Shown piece by piece: positions 16,245-25,738 of a stretch of DNA of 64,000 bases. The stretch covers positions 1 to 64,000 of the forward strand of contig JHWS01000002.1 of assembly GCA_000687675.1 (NCBI GenBank), given 5' to 3'. Position 1 is the first letter of the stretch, and each line of letters opens with the position of its first letter. Source of the stretch: Lachnospiraceae bacterium NC2008. GTDB lineage: Bacteria > Bacillota > Clostridia > Lachnospirales > Lachnospiraceae. The notes under the pieces are model-generated. The model did not search any database, was not told the origin of the DNA, and was given only the letters and a program-made list of their open reading frames with translations. Both the position numbers and the translations under genes were made by a program.

Positions 16245-16640
16245 AAATCTCTCTTAACTATTTCTAATAATTCTTTTGTAAGTTTTGTTTCTGTTCCTTT
16301 TTAGCTTTTAGTAAATTGAGAATATTTAAATTTTGGGCTTTTTCAAAATGTGCTTTTGCTACTTCACATTCATTAAATGTAGCGTTTTTTAAGTCCTATT
16401 CAATTAATGAGACTTGTTTTAATATTGAATTATCAAATTTAACATTAATTAAAGAACAGTTTTTTGAAAATAGCCCCAAGTAAATCGGCATGTTCAATAA
16501 AAGAATTATCAAATGTACAAAAAGGTTGTTTTTAAATATTGAGAGGTACCTATAATTCAGTTCAGAAGATATAATATTCCGGCACCAGAATGGATAAGGA
16601 ACAGTACAAAATATGATAATCAAAACATAAAATGAATTAT
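16245..16640 (-). pseudogene. Pentapeptide-repeat protein remnant
   Basis: The minus strand encodes short pentapeptide units with central Leu/Phe (NCSLI NVKFD NSILK QVSLI and DLK NATFN ECEVA KAHFE), interrupted by an in-frame TAG near 16396 and by a frameshift near 16480, upstream of which more units continue in another frame (CTFDN SFIEH ADLLG AIFKK). Intact pentapeptide proteins form right-handed beta helices, some mimicking DNA and protecting gyrase. This copy is dead. No ribosome site or intact start is seen. Confidence 0.7.
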
Positions 16641-16710
16641 CGAAATAAGCTTTAAAAAGTGATTACTTTAAGGATTAAATGCGTTAAAATTACGAAGGGG
16701 GGGATTAGTT

Positions 16711-17172
16711 ATGTGGTCTTTATTTACTAAAAAAGAAAAAATCATATTTGGTATTATCCTTTTTGTGATTCTTGCGATTGTTGCTACCATTGATGATCGT
16801 TCTAGGTGCAAGTACTCCGGATGTAATGAAAAGATATATAAAGATAATTACTGTGAGGATCATTATAAGTTTATGCAGTATATGGAAGCCATAAGTAGAA
16901 AATCTTCATCTAAAAAATCAAATTCTTCTAAATCTAGTAATTACTCAACAACTAATAAATCAAGCACATCATCTACAAATAATAAAACAACGAATAATAA
17001 AACAACGAATAATAAAACAAAATCATCTACAATAAGTCATATAAATGGTGATGATAAATATTTATATACTGATCCCGAGGATTATGATAATCCAGATGAT
17101 TTTGCAGATGATGCATGGGGAATAGATTTTGAAGAGTGGGATGATGCGTATGATTATTGGGAGAATTATTAG
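16711..17172 (+). CDS. Small membrane-anchored protein with Cys/His cluster
   Basis: The 153-aa protein has a single N-terminal transmembrane segment (residues about 10-27), then CKYSGCNEKIYKDNYCEDH (about 33-51), a Cys/His set that could bind one zinc, then a Ser/Thr/Asn/Lys-rich low-complexity region (about 63-110) with three NNKTT repeats, and an acidic Asp/Tyr-rich tail. GGGGGG is the ribosome site. The function is unknown. Related small zinc-cluster membrane proteins are common in Lachnospiraceae. It lies between a decayed pentapeptide gene and the restriction-modification genes. Confidence 0.65.
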   Translation: MWSLFTKKEKIIFGIILFVILAIVATIDDRSRCKYSGCNEKIYKDNYCEDHYKFMQYMEAISRKSSSKKSNSSKSSNYSTTNKSSTSSTNNKTTNNKTTNNKTKSSTISHINGDDKYLYTDPEDYDNPDDFADDAWGIDFEEWDDAYDYWENY

Positions 17173-17388
17173 ATTAGAATAGTATAAAGTATATATTTGG
17201 TAATTAATGTATTTTTATTAATATTAAGTCTGTTTACTTCAACTATAATTATAATAATTTAAAAGTATAACTAGATATAAAATTTATAGAGGAACATAAA
17301 TATAGTCATTAAAAAATAGTGAATTTTATAAATACTAAATTGAAAAAAATTGCGCACTGCGCTAAAATTTCTTCGGAGGGTGATAATA

Positions 17389-18369
17389 ATGATTTCTATT
17401 AAAAAAAAATTGCTTGATGGATTTAGTTTTATAGATTTATTTGCAGGGTTGGGAGGTTTTAGATTAGCTCTTGAATCGCTTGGTGCCAAGTGTGTTTATT
17501 CAAATGAATGGGATAAACAGGTAAAGGAAGTTTACAAAAATAATTTTGGAGATATTCCAGATGATGATATAACTAAAGTTGATGAAAAAACAATACCTAA
17601 TCATGATATTCTTTGTGCAGGTTTTCCTTGTCAGGCTTTTTCGATTAGTGGGAAACAGAGAGGATTTAAAGATAGTCGTGGAACTTTGTTTTTTGATGTA
17701 GCAAGAATAGTAAAAGAAAAAAAACCTAAAATTATTTTTATGGAAAATGTAAAAAACTTTGCTATTCACGACAATGGAAATACTCTTTCAGTTGTAAAAT
17801 CTACAATAGAAGATTTGGGTTATACTTTCTTTGCGAAAGTACTAAGTGCAAGTGATTTTGGTATTCCTCAAAAAAGAGATAGAATATATATGGTTTGTTT
17901 TAGAAATGACTTAGGTATATATAATTTCGAATATCCAAAACCAATCAAATTAACTAAACATGTAGAAGATATTTTGTTAAATGATGATATTATTGTTAAT
18001 GATTTGTATGTCAATAGACCTGATATTATTTATTCAAAAGATTTTTTAAATGAATATAGTAATAAGACAATTCGAATAGGGACTGTTAACAAGGGAGGAC
18101 AGGGAGAAAGAATCTATAGCACCAAAGGGATTGCAATTACTCTTTCTGCTAATGGAGGTGGTGTGTTTGCAAAAACTGGAGGTTATTATATAAAGGGAGG
18201 TGCTAGAAAATTACACCCAAGGGAGTGTGCTAGACTCATGGGATTTCCTGATTCATATAAAATATCATCAAGTTCATGTCAGGCTTATAAGCAGTTTGGA
18301 AATTCTGTCATAATTGATGTTTTACAATATATAGCAATACAAATTGGTATGACTATTAATGATAATTAA
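17389..18369 (+). CDS. DNA (cytosine-5) methyltransferase, first of two
   Basis: The 326-aa enzyme transfers methyl from SAM to C5 of cytosine in a specific DNA site. All key motifs are present: I (DLFAGLGGFR), IV with the nucleophile (GFPCQAFS, Cys81), VI (ENVKN), VIII (QKRDRIYM), IX (RECARLMGFP) and X (QFGNSV). The target-recognition region lies at about residues 185-265. ATG 17389 has GGAGGG at normal spacing; the longer upstream frame has none. It is convergent with a second C5 methyltransferase and a restriction enzyme. Two methyltransferases with one nuclease fit an asymmetric recognition site, each enzyme modifying one strand. Confidence 0.95.
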   Translation: MISIKKKLLDGFSFIDLFAGLGGFRLALESLGAKCVYSNEWDKQVKEVYKNNFGDIPDDDITKVDEKTIPNHDILCAGFPCQAFSISGKQRGFKDSRGTLFFDVARIVKEKKPKIIFMENVKNFAIHDNGNTLSVVKSTIEDLGYTFFAKVLSASDFGIPQKRDRIYMVCFRNDLGIYNFEYPKPIKLTKHVEDILLNDDIIVNDLYVNRPDIIYSKDFLNEYSNKTIRIGTVNKGGQGERIYSTKGIAITLSANGGGVFAKTGGYYIKGGARKLHPRECARLMGFPDSYKISSSSCQAYKQFGNSVIIDVLQYIAIQIGMTINDN

Positions 18370-18401
18370 TAATTAAATTATTTGTAAAAGGAGGGACTAA
18401 A

Positions 18402-18689
18402 ATGGACGAAATTGGTTTTAGGGAATGGTTATCAAAAGGAAATAAACAAAGAAAAGTGCAAACGGATTGTATATCTAGATTAAGAAGAATTGAGCGTGAA
18501 TTAGAATTAGATTTAGATATAGAATTTCAATCTAATTACTTGGAAGATGTTTTAAAAATATTATCCAATAAGGGGTTAAATTCTGAAATGCAAAAATACG
18601 GAGAGATTAATTTGCCGATAGGAAAATACTATATGTGTACATATAGTCATTCAGTTAAAGAATATATCAGATTTAAAACATCATTATAA
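18402..18689 (+). CDS. Small helical protein linked to methyltransferase
   Basis: The 95-aa product follows the first methyltransferase by 32 bp with a strong AAAGGAGGG. The N-terminus (GFREWLSKGNKQRKVQTDCISRL) resembles the short helical module found at the front of some HNH or type II restriction enzymes and integrases, where it is thought to bind DNA. Here it stands alone. It could be a controller-like accessory, a specificity helper or a truncated endonuclease. No catalytic motif is visible. Confidence 0.6.
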   Translation: MDEIGFREWLSKGNKQRKVQTDCISRLRRIERELELDLDIEFQSNYLEDVLKILSNKGLNSEMQKYGEINLPIGKYYMCTYSHSVKEYIRFKTSL

Positions 18690-18714
18690 AAAAGGGCATT
18701 GCCCTTTTTTATAA
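18686..18714. terminator. Bidirectional terminator between convergent restriction-modification arms
   Basis: AAAAAAGGGC-ATT-GCCCTTTTTT gives an A/T-flanked stem usable in both directions. It overlaps the stop codons of both converging genes. Confidence 0.8.
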
Positions 18715-19506
18715 TTGTTCTAGGAATGTGCTTAAATCACTTTTTTCTTGCTCCTTTTTTATGCTAATAGAAAAGATGACATTCATATTATTTGTATTTG
18801 ATAAACGAGTGATTCTATATACATTATCGGCGATATTTTGTTTTGATAAGTAATAAGTTTTATTGTCAACAGAGAAATAATGATTTTTAATAATTTCATT
18901 AATAGTTGCATAAAATTTTTTGTCTACATATTGATATGTTACTTTTGAATAAATTTTATCTAGTTCATTTTCTATCAATTTAATATCTTTTCTGGCAGGA
19001 TCTGAAGAACCGCTTTTTTTGGCTCTATAGTTAGCAACAATATTAAAATATGAAGCAAATCTATTTATTGGGAAAATAACAAAATCACTGTTATAACTAA
19101 TTACAAACTTAACATTTCGCTTCTGATAATGATCTATAATCCAATCTGCAAATATATTTTGGTCTAGATTTATGCTTTTTCCGGCTGTACCAGCATTTTT
19201 ATACAATTCATAATTTTTATTCATATGATTTATAATGATTTTAGAGATTTCATTTTGTTTACTTTTATTTTTATCAGAATAAATAAAAGATTTAGTATTA
19301 TCGTCAGGTATAAGTACGAATTGCCCTGATTGTGCACTTGGTGATTTTGCTTCAATATAAAATTCTAGCTTATCATCTTTATACAAAGCAATATCAGATG
19401 TGGTAGAATCCATTCCACCACTATGTTTAAATTTTAATTTGGGATTTGAATAGGCTTTTTTTAGATACTCAAAGCATCTAATTTCAAAATCTTCTCCTGG
19501 ATTCAT
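18709..19506 (-). CDS. Type II restriction endonuclease, PD-(D/E)XK type
   Basis: The 265-aa protein overlaps the second methyltransferase by 4 bp, as restriction partners often do. A candidate catalytic core is Asp38 (STTSDIAL) with Glu52 and Lys54 (FYIEAKSP), and Glu5 or Glu8 as the upstream acidic residue. The remaining about 200 aa, including a Lys-rich segment near residue 80 and KNHYFSVDNKTYYLSKQ, presumably reads the DNA. The recognition site cannot be told from the sequence. Annotation is by position and core motif, so another nuclease role is possible. Confidence 0.8.
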   Translation of the reverse strand: MNPGEDFEIRCFEYLKKAYSNPKLKFKHSGGMDSTTSDIALYKDDKLEFYIEAKSPSAQSGQFVLIPDDNTKSFIYSDKNKSKQNEISKIIINHMNKNYELYKNAGTAGKSINLDQNIFADWIIDHYQKRNVKFVISYNSDFVIFPINRFASYFNIVANYRAKKSGSSDPARKDIKLIENELDKIYSKVTYQYVDKKFYATINEIIKNHYFSVDNKTYYLSKQNIADNVYRITRLSNTNNMNVIFSISIKKEQEKSDLSTFLEQL

Positions 19507-20480
19507 TTTTTCTCCTTTATTTTAATAAAATTTAATAGCGATTCAGCAATTTGCTTTATTACAGTTACGGTCATAGCATTTCCAGCTTGCATTAATAAAT
19601 GTCTGTCAGAAACTACATTTTTTACTTTATCACAATAAGTTTTAGGAAATCCTTGTAAGAGTAAGGCTTCATATCCGCTTAATTGATATATTTCACCATT
19701 TTTTACATATAAGATGCCATCTCTTTGAGCACGTAAAGTAGGGCACTTACCTGTATATATTCTTAAATCGTTCATTCTTGTATCAAGAATTTTACCCTCC
19801 ATTTGCTTTAAGGTATCAATAGTATAATGACCTTTGTTTGTTTGTGTTTTTAAATAATACTTTAGTATTTCTAATCGTTCATTAGAAATAATATTGTTAT
19901 CAATTAAAAAATTTTTTAAATCGGGTTTTTCAATTGGTGCTGGAAAACGAAATTTAGAAATATCATAATTAAAATCATTTCTTATTCCAATAATATAGAT
20001 TCTTTGTCTCATCTGCGGAACACCATAATCAATACTTGAAAGAACTTTGTATGTTGTGTTATATCCGGATGCAGTTAAATTTTCTAATATTATTTTTAAT
20101 GTTTGACCTTTATCATGAGTGACAAGACCCTTAACATTTTCAAGTATAAAAGCTTTGGGCTGAGTTTCTTTTAAAATTCTCGAAATATGGAAAATTAGTT
20201 GACCTCGGCAATCATCAAAACCCTCTTTTCTTCCGATAACAGAAAATGATTGACATGGAAAACCTGCTATTAGTAAATCATAGCTGGGTATTTTTGATGA
20301 GTCTATTTTTTTTATATTATAAAAGAAAATTTCAGAATCTGTATTATGAAGTAAATTATATGTTTTTTTTGCTAATCTACTTGTGTCAGAATATGCAACA
20401 CATTTCAATCCGGCCTGTTCAAGACCTAATCGTCCGCCACCAATTCCTGAACATAAATCTATGAAAGTTTTTAGGTGCAT
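19503..20480 (-). CDS. DNA (cytosine-5) methyltransferase, second of two
   Basis: The 325-aa enzyme has motif I (DLCSGIGGGR), IV (GFPCQSFS, Cys76), VI (ENVKGL), VIII (QMRQRIYII), IX (YEALLLQGFP) and X (QAGNAMTV). It differs substantially from the methyltransferase at 17389, so it is not a recent duplicate. The recognition region lies at about residues 190-255. AAGGGG precedes its ATG. The nuclease gene immediately downstream overlaps by 4 bp, so the two are translationally coupled, an arrangement that lets methylation lead or keep pace with cutting. Confidence 0.95.
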   Translation of the reverse strand: MHLKTFIDLCSGIGGGRLGLEQAGLKCVAYSDTSRLAKKTYNLLHNTDSEIFFYNIKKIDSSKIPSYDLLIAGFPCQSFSVIGRKEGFDDCRGQLIFHISRILKETQPKAFILENVKGLVTHDKGQTLKIILENLTASGYNTTYKVLSSIDYGVPQMRQRIYIIGIRNDFNYDISKFRFPAPIEKPDLKNFLIDNNIISNERLEILKYYLKTQTNKGHYTIDTLKQMEGKILDTRMNDLRIYTGKCPTLRAQRDGILYVKNGEIYQLSGYEALLLQGFPKTYCDKVKNVVSDRHLLMQAGNAMTVTVIKQIAESLLNFIKIKEKK

Positions 20481-20636
20481 TATATACCCCTTACATTATT
20501 TGTTTTATTATTATTATATATACAATTATCTAATTAACAAGATTTATATAATTATTTGTTGATTATTATGTGAGAGAACTCTATACATGTTGCTTTTATG
20601 TTTTTTGTTGAACAAAAATAAATTACATGCATTTAC

Positions 20637-20785
20637 ATGCCTTTATTATAAAGTACAATTATTGGGACTAACATTAAATTATAATTAATATATTGATTGA
20701 ACAGATTGTTACTCTAACTGATTGAGGTGCCGACATGAAAGAAGTTACCAAGATAATGATAGAGGGGCATCTGTGTTTGGTCTAG
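20637..20785 (+). pseudogene. Truncated copy of the upstream region and 5' end of the gene at 29800
   Basis: About 145 bp align with 29704-29848: leader, ribosome site (GAGGTGC before ATG) and the first eleven codons (MKEVTKIMIEG). Thereafter a missing base shifts the frame and a TAG follows. The copy is direct and partly diverged. It lies at the left edge of the four-gene operon, whereas the intact gene lies at the right edge. Confidence 0.75.
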
Positions 20786-20897
20786 GATATAAATCTAGAA
20801 AATTCAACAGCTAGATAAACTCTTTAAAATAGCACATTGGTTTCATAGTGTTATATAATATATTTATTGGATTTAATTTATAAAAGGAGTTTTTAAA
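20786..20897 (+). promoter_or_regulatory. Leader of the helicase operon
   Basis: TATAAT lies near 20857, about 40 bases before the first gene, followed by AT-rich sequence and AAAGGAG. A -35 is not evident. No other feature is seen in 20481-20636 beyond the minus-strand promoter region of the methyltransferase. Confidence 0.4.
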
Positions 20898-22172
20898 ATG
20901 ACAGTTGAAGTTGAAGAAACTAAATGTTTAATATGCGGCAAGAATATATCAGAAGGAATAATTTGCGAAGAGTGTAAAACTAATGTAACTGAAGAACTTT
21001 GCCAGAAAGTGGCTGTTTTTGATTACTTAAATCCAGATAATGAACTGTGGGCTTCTATTGCCGAAAAATTAGTAAGCGGCTATATATTTAGAGAATATTC
21101 TTTAGAACTTGCTGATTATTTAAATGAAGACAGAAAATTATATTTAAAACTATTATGCATGAACCTTCTGTATAAAAAAACAGGAGTTTCTAGTAAATAT
21201 AGAGCTTTTGTTTTGGAAAATGCAGATTTATGTATTAATTCACAAAATATTAACGATGAAGAAAAGAACTTTGTATTAGCACTGAAATTAAATGCTTTTC
21301 TATTAGATTTTAGATGGAAAGAAGCAGAGGAACTTTCTGATTCTATAAAGTTTGATAAGAGTTTCTTCGAGCCATATTCAATAATGGCTGATTATTATAT
21401 GAAGCTTAGGGATTATAAGAAAGCGTTACAATTGTTGGACAAAGCTAAAAAGTTATTCCCAGAATTTGTGGAACGTATTGAGGAAGAGTCACTTGATATA
21501 ACACACAGAAGTACTGGTGAAAAGAAAGGATATAAACCACCAAAAGCTGAAGATATTACAGTCTTTTATAGTTTTTTAGATGAAAAGGGCATACCTCATG
21601 AAAGCCAGTCTAATTCAAGAAAGAATAAAGTAAAAGAAAGTGATTTCAAACCTTATAAAAGATATGATAACGATGATGCTATTCCTAATGATTACGTTGC
21701 ATTCTGGCTTACTTCTGAGTTTCATTTAAAGTCTGAAGAGGTAGTTGAAATAAGTGCTGTTAAAGTATGCGATGGGAAGATAACAGATAAATATCATAGC
21801 TATGTAAAGCCTGTAAATATCATTAAAAATCCAAAATCTGTAAGTGAAGAGAATTTGAAAGATGCTAAAATCATTAAATTAGTCTTCTCAGATTTTGTAT
21901 CTTTTGTAGATGGAAATATACTTGCGAATGTAAGCTTTGGTAAACAGGGTAAATTACTTGAACGTCTTGCTCGTTATAGTGAAAAGAATGAAATTAAAAA
22001 TACTATTTTTGATGTTGTTGAATATGCAGAAGATAATGCAGATGATTTTGAAACCCTTACAAGTGAATCATTATTAAAAAAATATAATTTAAAAGATGAA
22101 GTTTCAGGCGAGAAGAAATCTGAATTAACATACAAACTTATCGAAAAAATGAGAAAAAATGGAATTAAATAG
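20898..22172 (+). CDS. Zinc-finger, TPR-like protein with degenerate DEDD exonuclease fold
   Basis: The 424-aa protein starts with a Cys4 zinc finger (CLICGKNISEGIICEEC, residues 10-26), continues with helical TPR-like repeats to about 200, and ends with a DnaQ/DEDD exonuclease-like domain at about 268-410 (EVVEISAVKVCDGKITDKYH matches the strand-turn pattern after motif I). Motif I DxE is replaced by WLT, motif II HNxxFD by NVSFG, and motif III is absent, so the domain should be catalytically dead. It overlaps the helicase gene by 14 bp and is the first gene of a four-gene operon. A scaffold or DNA-end sensor for the helicase is the best inference. Confidence 0.75.
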   Translation: MTVEVEETKCLICGKNISEGIICEECKTNVTEELCQKVAVFDYLNPDNELWASIAEKLVSGYIFREYSLELADYLNEDRKLYLKLLCMNLLYKKTGVSSKYRAFVLENADLCINSQNINDEEKNFVLALKLNAFLLDFRWKEAEELSDSIKFDKSFFEPYSIMADYYMKLRDYKKALQLLDKAKKLFPEFVERIEEESLDITHRSTGEKKGYKPPKAEDITVFYSFLDEKGIPHESQSNSRKNKVKESDFKPYKRYDNDDAIPNDYVAFWLTSEFHLKSEEVVEISAVKVCDGKITDKYHSYVKPVNIIKNPKSVSEENLKDAKIIKLVFSDFVSFVDGNILANVSFGKQGKLLERLARYSEKNEIKNTIFDVVEYAEDNADDFETLTSESLLKKYNLKDEVSGEKKSELTYKLIEKMRKNGIK

Positions 22173-24240
22173 AGAACAAAGTAAGGCTGTTGAGTGCCTC
22201 GATAATAATCTTCAAATAATAGCATGTGCAGGTTCTGGAAAAACTGAGGTTATAACTAGAAGAATATGTAATATCCTGGCTAAAAAGAATGATGTCAAAC
22301 CTGAGAATATTGTTGCATTTACTTTTACCAATAAAGCAGCAGAAAATATGAGGGAACGAATTGACAAGAATATAAAAGAAACTGGGGAAAATATAGATAT
22401 ATCTGATATGTATATTGGTACTATACATTCTTTTTGTAAAAATGTATTGGATAAATATACAGAGGATTTCAAGGACTTTAAAATTCTGGACACTGCTAAA
22501 GAACATATGTTTATGATGAAAAATTTTAAAAAGTCCGGGGCTCAATGTTTAGACTTAAGCAAAATGGAAACTAATCTCTATTCTACTTGTATAGACAAGA
22601 TGATTTCTATGTATGAACGAGAAGAGGAATGGAGTGACAATTGTAGGGAAGCTTTTGATAAATACCATAATTTACTAATTGAAAATCAATTTCTTAATTT
22701 TTCATTTCTAATTTTCGAGGTATTAAATCGTTGCAATGATAAACAGATTATCGAATATTTTTCCAATATAAAGTATTTAATCGTTGATGAATATCAGGAC
22801 GTTGATGACTTACAGGAATTACTTATTCATACAATTGCTAAAAGAGGAGCAAATATTTGTGTAGTAGGGGATGATGATCAGACTATATATCAGTTTCGAG
22901 GAAGCAATGCAAACAATATGATTGATTTTTCGAAAAGATATGAAGATGTTGTAACAATAAATCTTAATGTTAACTACAGGTCTGATAAGGCTATTATAGA
23001 TGTTGCTGATAATATAATTAGGAATAATAGCAACAGATTAACCAAAACTATGAAAGCTCGTTCTGATGCATTATCTGGTTCCGTAGATGGTTGCTGTGAA
23101 GAAGGAACAAATGAATATGACAGATTGGCAGAAGATATTTTAAGTTGCAATTCTTTAGGAGTTAATTATTCAAAAATGGCTATATTGCTTCGAAAAAGAA
23201 GTCGTATAGAAGAATTAACAGACAAACTAAAAGTGCATGGTATTCCATACAGGGCAGAGGATAATATTTCTTTCTTTGAAGGCGACTATTATGCAAGGTT
23301 TCGAAATATATTTACATATTTTAAAGACTCATCTGATGAGAATATAAAAAATATAGAAGAAGATTGGAAGCATATTGTTGATACTAAAGAGGTAAAAGCA
23401 GGAATTAGAAAATTAAAAAGAGCTGGTGAAAACAAGGACTATTTTTTGAATACTTTTCATGAATTTCTTCAGGCATTAGGTTATGAGAATCCTGCTGATA
23501 TAGTGGATGGAATCGATATATTTGAAAGGATTCTTTCTGATTTCGACCAGATTTATAAGACTGATTCGTGGACTGTTAGAACAAATGATTTCTGTGAGTT
23601 TCTTGAATATATGGCGGAAGATGAATATTTGAGAATGGAAACAGAAAATAATGATATAGAAGATGCTGTTGAAATAATGACAGTTCATAAATCTAAAGGA
23701 TTGGAATTCGATGCAGTCTTTATTCCGGATCTTCAAGAAGGCTTTTTCCCAGCTAATAAAATTGGTGGAAAGAAATATTACAAGGTTCTTGGAGGAGTAT
23801 TTGAAGAAGAAAAAGAACGCTATGAATCAACGTTAGAAGATGAAAGAAAACTCTTTTATGTTGCTTTGACAAGAGCAAAACACTATTTATATGTATATGC
23901 AGACGTGGAAAAACGTGATGCTTCTAGATTTATAAATGAAATGAATGAATCGGATTATTGCGAAATAATTATTCCAGAAAAAAAGGCAAAAACTGGTAAA
24001 AAGAGCAACTGTTATAAAGTGTCAGATGGTAATGGGGGTAATAGAAAGATGGAATTAAAAGATATCTATGACATGAGAGCTATTCGAAAGGCTACTTTAG
24101 ACGAATTAAGCGGAGCGGCATTTTCTGGCGTATGTAGAGGGGCATACTTGGAATTTGAGGATGCAAGAAGAGCGGATGATAAGGAATTATTAGAAATTGC
24201 TCAAGGAGCAGGGATTCGTATTGAAGACTATAGAAAATAA
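22159..24240 (+). CDS. UvrD/Rep-like superfamily 1A DNA helicase
   Basis: The 693-aa protein has all SF1A motifs: Walker A (ACAGSGKT, residues 22-29), motif Ia (FTFTNKAAENM), Walker B (LIVDEYQDVDD), motif III (VVGDDDQTIYQFRG), IV (VNYRSDK), V (TVHKSKGLEFDAVFIP) and VI (LFYVALTRAK). It is shorter than housekeeping UvrD or PcrA and ends in a distinctive Cys/Glu-rich tail. It should unwind DNA 3' to 5' using ATP. The context with a dead exonuclease domain upstream and a coiled-coil TerB-like protein downstream points to a specialised role, possibly in defence, as in nuclease-UvrD pairs such as Gabija; this is inferred, not shown. Confidence 0.93.
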   Translation: MELNREQSKAVECLDNNLQIIACAGSGKTEVITRRICNILAKKNDVKPENIVAFTFTNKAAENMRERIDKNIKETGENIDISDMYIGTIHSFCKNVLDKYTEDFKDFKILDTAKEHMFMMKNFKKSGAQCLDLSKMETNLYSTCIDKMISMYEREEEWSDNCREAFDKYHNLLIENQFLNFSFLIFEVLNRCNDKQIIEYFSNIKYLIVDEYQDVDDLQELLIHTIAKRGANICVVGDDDQTIYQFRGSNANNMIDFSKRYEDVVTINLNVNYRSDKAIIDVADNIIRNNSNRLTKTMKARSDALSGSVDGCCEEGTNEYDRLAEDILSCNSLGVNYSKMAILLRKRSRIEELTDKLKVHGIPYRAEDNISFFEGDYYARFRNIFTYFKDSSDENIKNIEEDWKHIVDTKEVKAGIRKLKRAGENKDYFLNTFHEFLQALGYENPADIVDGIDIFERILSDFDQIYKTDSWTVRTNDFCEFLEYMAEDEYLRMETENNDIEDAVEIMTVHKSKGLEFDAVFIPDLQEGFFPANKIGGKKYYKVLGGVFEEEKERYESTLEDERKLFYVALTRAKHYLYVYADVEKRDASRFINEMNESDYCEIIIPEKKAKTGKKSNCYKVSDGNGGNRKMELKDIYDMRAIRKATLDELSGAAFSGVCRGAYLEFEDARRADDKELLEIAQGAGIRIEDYRK

Positions 24241-24313
24241 ATCAGTATGCTTTTGATAAATAATATTGTTTATAGTAACTCTTATGAATTAATAGTATTG
24301 GAGGGGATTAAAA

Positions 24314-25663
24314 ATGGTAAAGAAGGGCTTAATTAATGAGAAATATGCTATGGATGCTCAATTCGTAAAATTATATGCTAAATTAGAAATGTGGTATCCA
24401 GAACATAAGGTATATTTGATGGATGCCATTGATAAACATTTAAGGGAAGATTTTTCTAAATATGCTAAAGACCATGGAAAAAATACAGAGGAACTTTTAA
24501 AAGAAATAGGTTTTGAATCGATTAGCGGAGATGATGTATACGCATTAAGAGGTCCTGCTAAATACTCGCCAGGTAAAGAACCAGAAATAATAAAATCAAA
24601 AGTTGAACGTGTTCTTATTAAGCTTAAAGATGCTTATCCGGACAAAATAATAACAAAATCATTACAAAATGATCATAAAAGACTTTCAAGTGAAATCTTA
24701 GGCATTTCAAAATGGTTAGGATATAAGAATTCGGAAGAGTTTTTAAAAACATACGGATTCGAATGTCAGTATTTACAAAAAGGTGGCAGGCCTACAACTG
24801 ATACGGATGATGTTATTGAAGAATTGAAAAAAAGATATCCTGATGGACCTGCCTTTTCAAAACAGGGAGATTTGTTTAATGCAAATCCTGATTTGGCTGG
24901 AAAACTTAAGACATTAGCAAATAATGCAAAGCAACTGTATGGGGTATCATCAAAGGAATATCTTTGTCAGCAGGGATTATTATCGGGTGGAAAATCTCAG
25001 GTTTTTCAAGGTAAAACGCAGGATTCTATTGATAAAAAAACTCAAAAATATACAACTAAACCAATAAAGCTTCCTGAAATAGATAGAAATCCAAAAATTA
25101 AGACTGATATAGAATGGAGCAAAACTGGTGGTTATTGGATTCGTTCAGCCTATGGACGAGCTGTATTTAGAGGTTTGAAAAGTCAAATTGATGAGGCTGT
25201 TGATTTTATTTATAAGACAGTAACGCCAAAATATGATATTTATGATGGTTTTATGAAAATCTCAAATACTGAAATTCCCGATATATATGAGATTTGTATA
25301 ATGAACACTATTGATCAGGATGAAACACATGACATTGTAGGCCAGGTACTTGCCAAATATCCGTGTTTAAAGATGGTATCTTTTTATGATGAATTATATG
25401 GAGAGGGAAGTGTTGTTTATTCTGCGCCTGGCTATAATTATGTGACTGATATTAAATTTGTAGGATATTATGACCATAAAAGTGACTTCCCTTTTGTATG
25501 GGACAAGAATCCGACACAAGATTTTAAAGAAAGCTTTGTTTTTGTACAGACAGGTGAACGCGGAAAAATAAATTATCGTTTTCCTTTCCGTAAAAAATGG
25601 AATGAATTTAATTACTTGATAAATACAAAGGATGGTTTCTCAGCAGTTATAAGCAATACCTAA
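24314..25663 (+). CDS. Protein with three ~45-aa helical repeats, function unknown
   Basis: This 449-aa protein contains three diverged copies of a helical module at about residues 17-67, 97-140 and 167-213, each with the pattern hydrophobic-helix, YP(D/E) turn, Leu-rich helix, and a closing (E/Y)xFLxxxGF-like signature (LKDAYPD, LKKRYPD, MWYPEHK). The C-terminal half (about 260-449) is a separate mixed domain with WIRSAYGRAVFRG and a Gly-Tyr-rich stretch. There are no catalytic motifs and no membrane segments. It is in the same direction and 73 bp downstream of the helicase. The repeat resembles a short DNA- or protein-binding helical bundle. Confidence 0.65.
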   Translation: MVKKGLINEKYAMDAQFVKLYAKLEMWYPEHKVYLMDAIDKHLREDFSKYAKDHGKNTEELLKEIGFESISGDDVYALRGPAKYSPGKEPEIIKSKVERVLIKLKDAYPDKIITKSLQNDHKRLSSEILGISKWLGYKNSEEFLKTYGFECQYLQKGGRPTTDTDDVIEELKKRYPDGPAFSKQGDLFNANPDLAGKLKTLANNAKQLYGVSSKEYLCQQGLLSGGKSQVFQGKTQDSIDKKTQKYTTKPIKLPEIDRNPKIKTDIEWSKTGGYWIRSAYGRAVFRGLKSQIDEAVDFIYKTVTPKYDIYDGFMKISNTEIPDIYEICIMNTIDQDETHDIVGQVLAKYPCLKMVSFYDELYGEGSVVYSAPGYNYVTDIKFVGYYDHKSDFPFVWDKNPTQDFKESFVFVQTGERGKINYRFPFRKKWNEFNYLINTKDGFSAVISNT

Positions 25664-25738
25664 AATTTTTGGCGGGTTAAATCCGGGTAGGAATCATAAA
25701 ATTATATTTTTATAGTATTAATGGAGGTATATCTAAGG

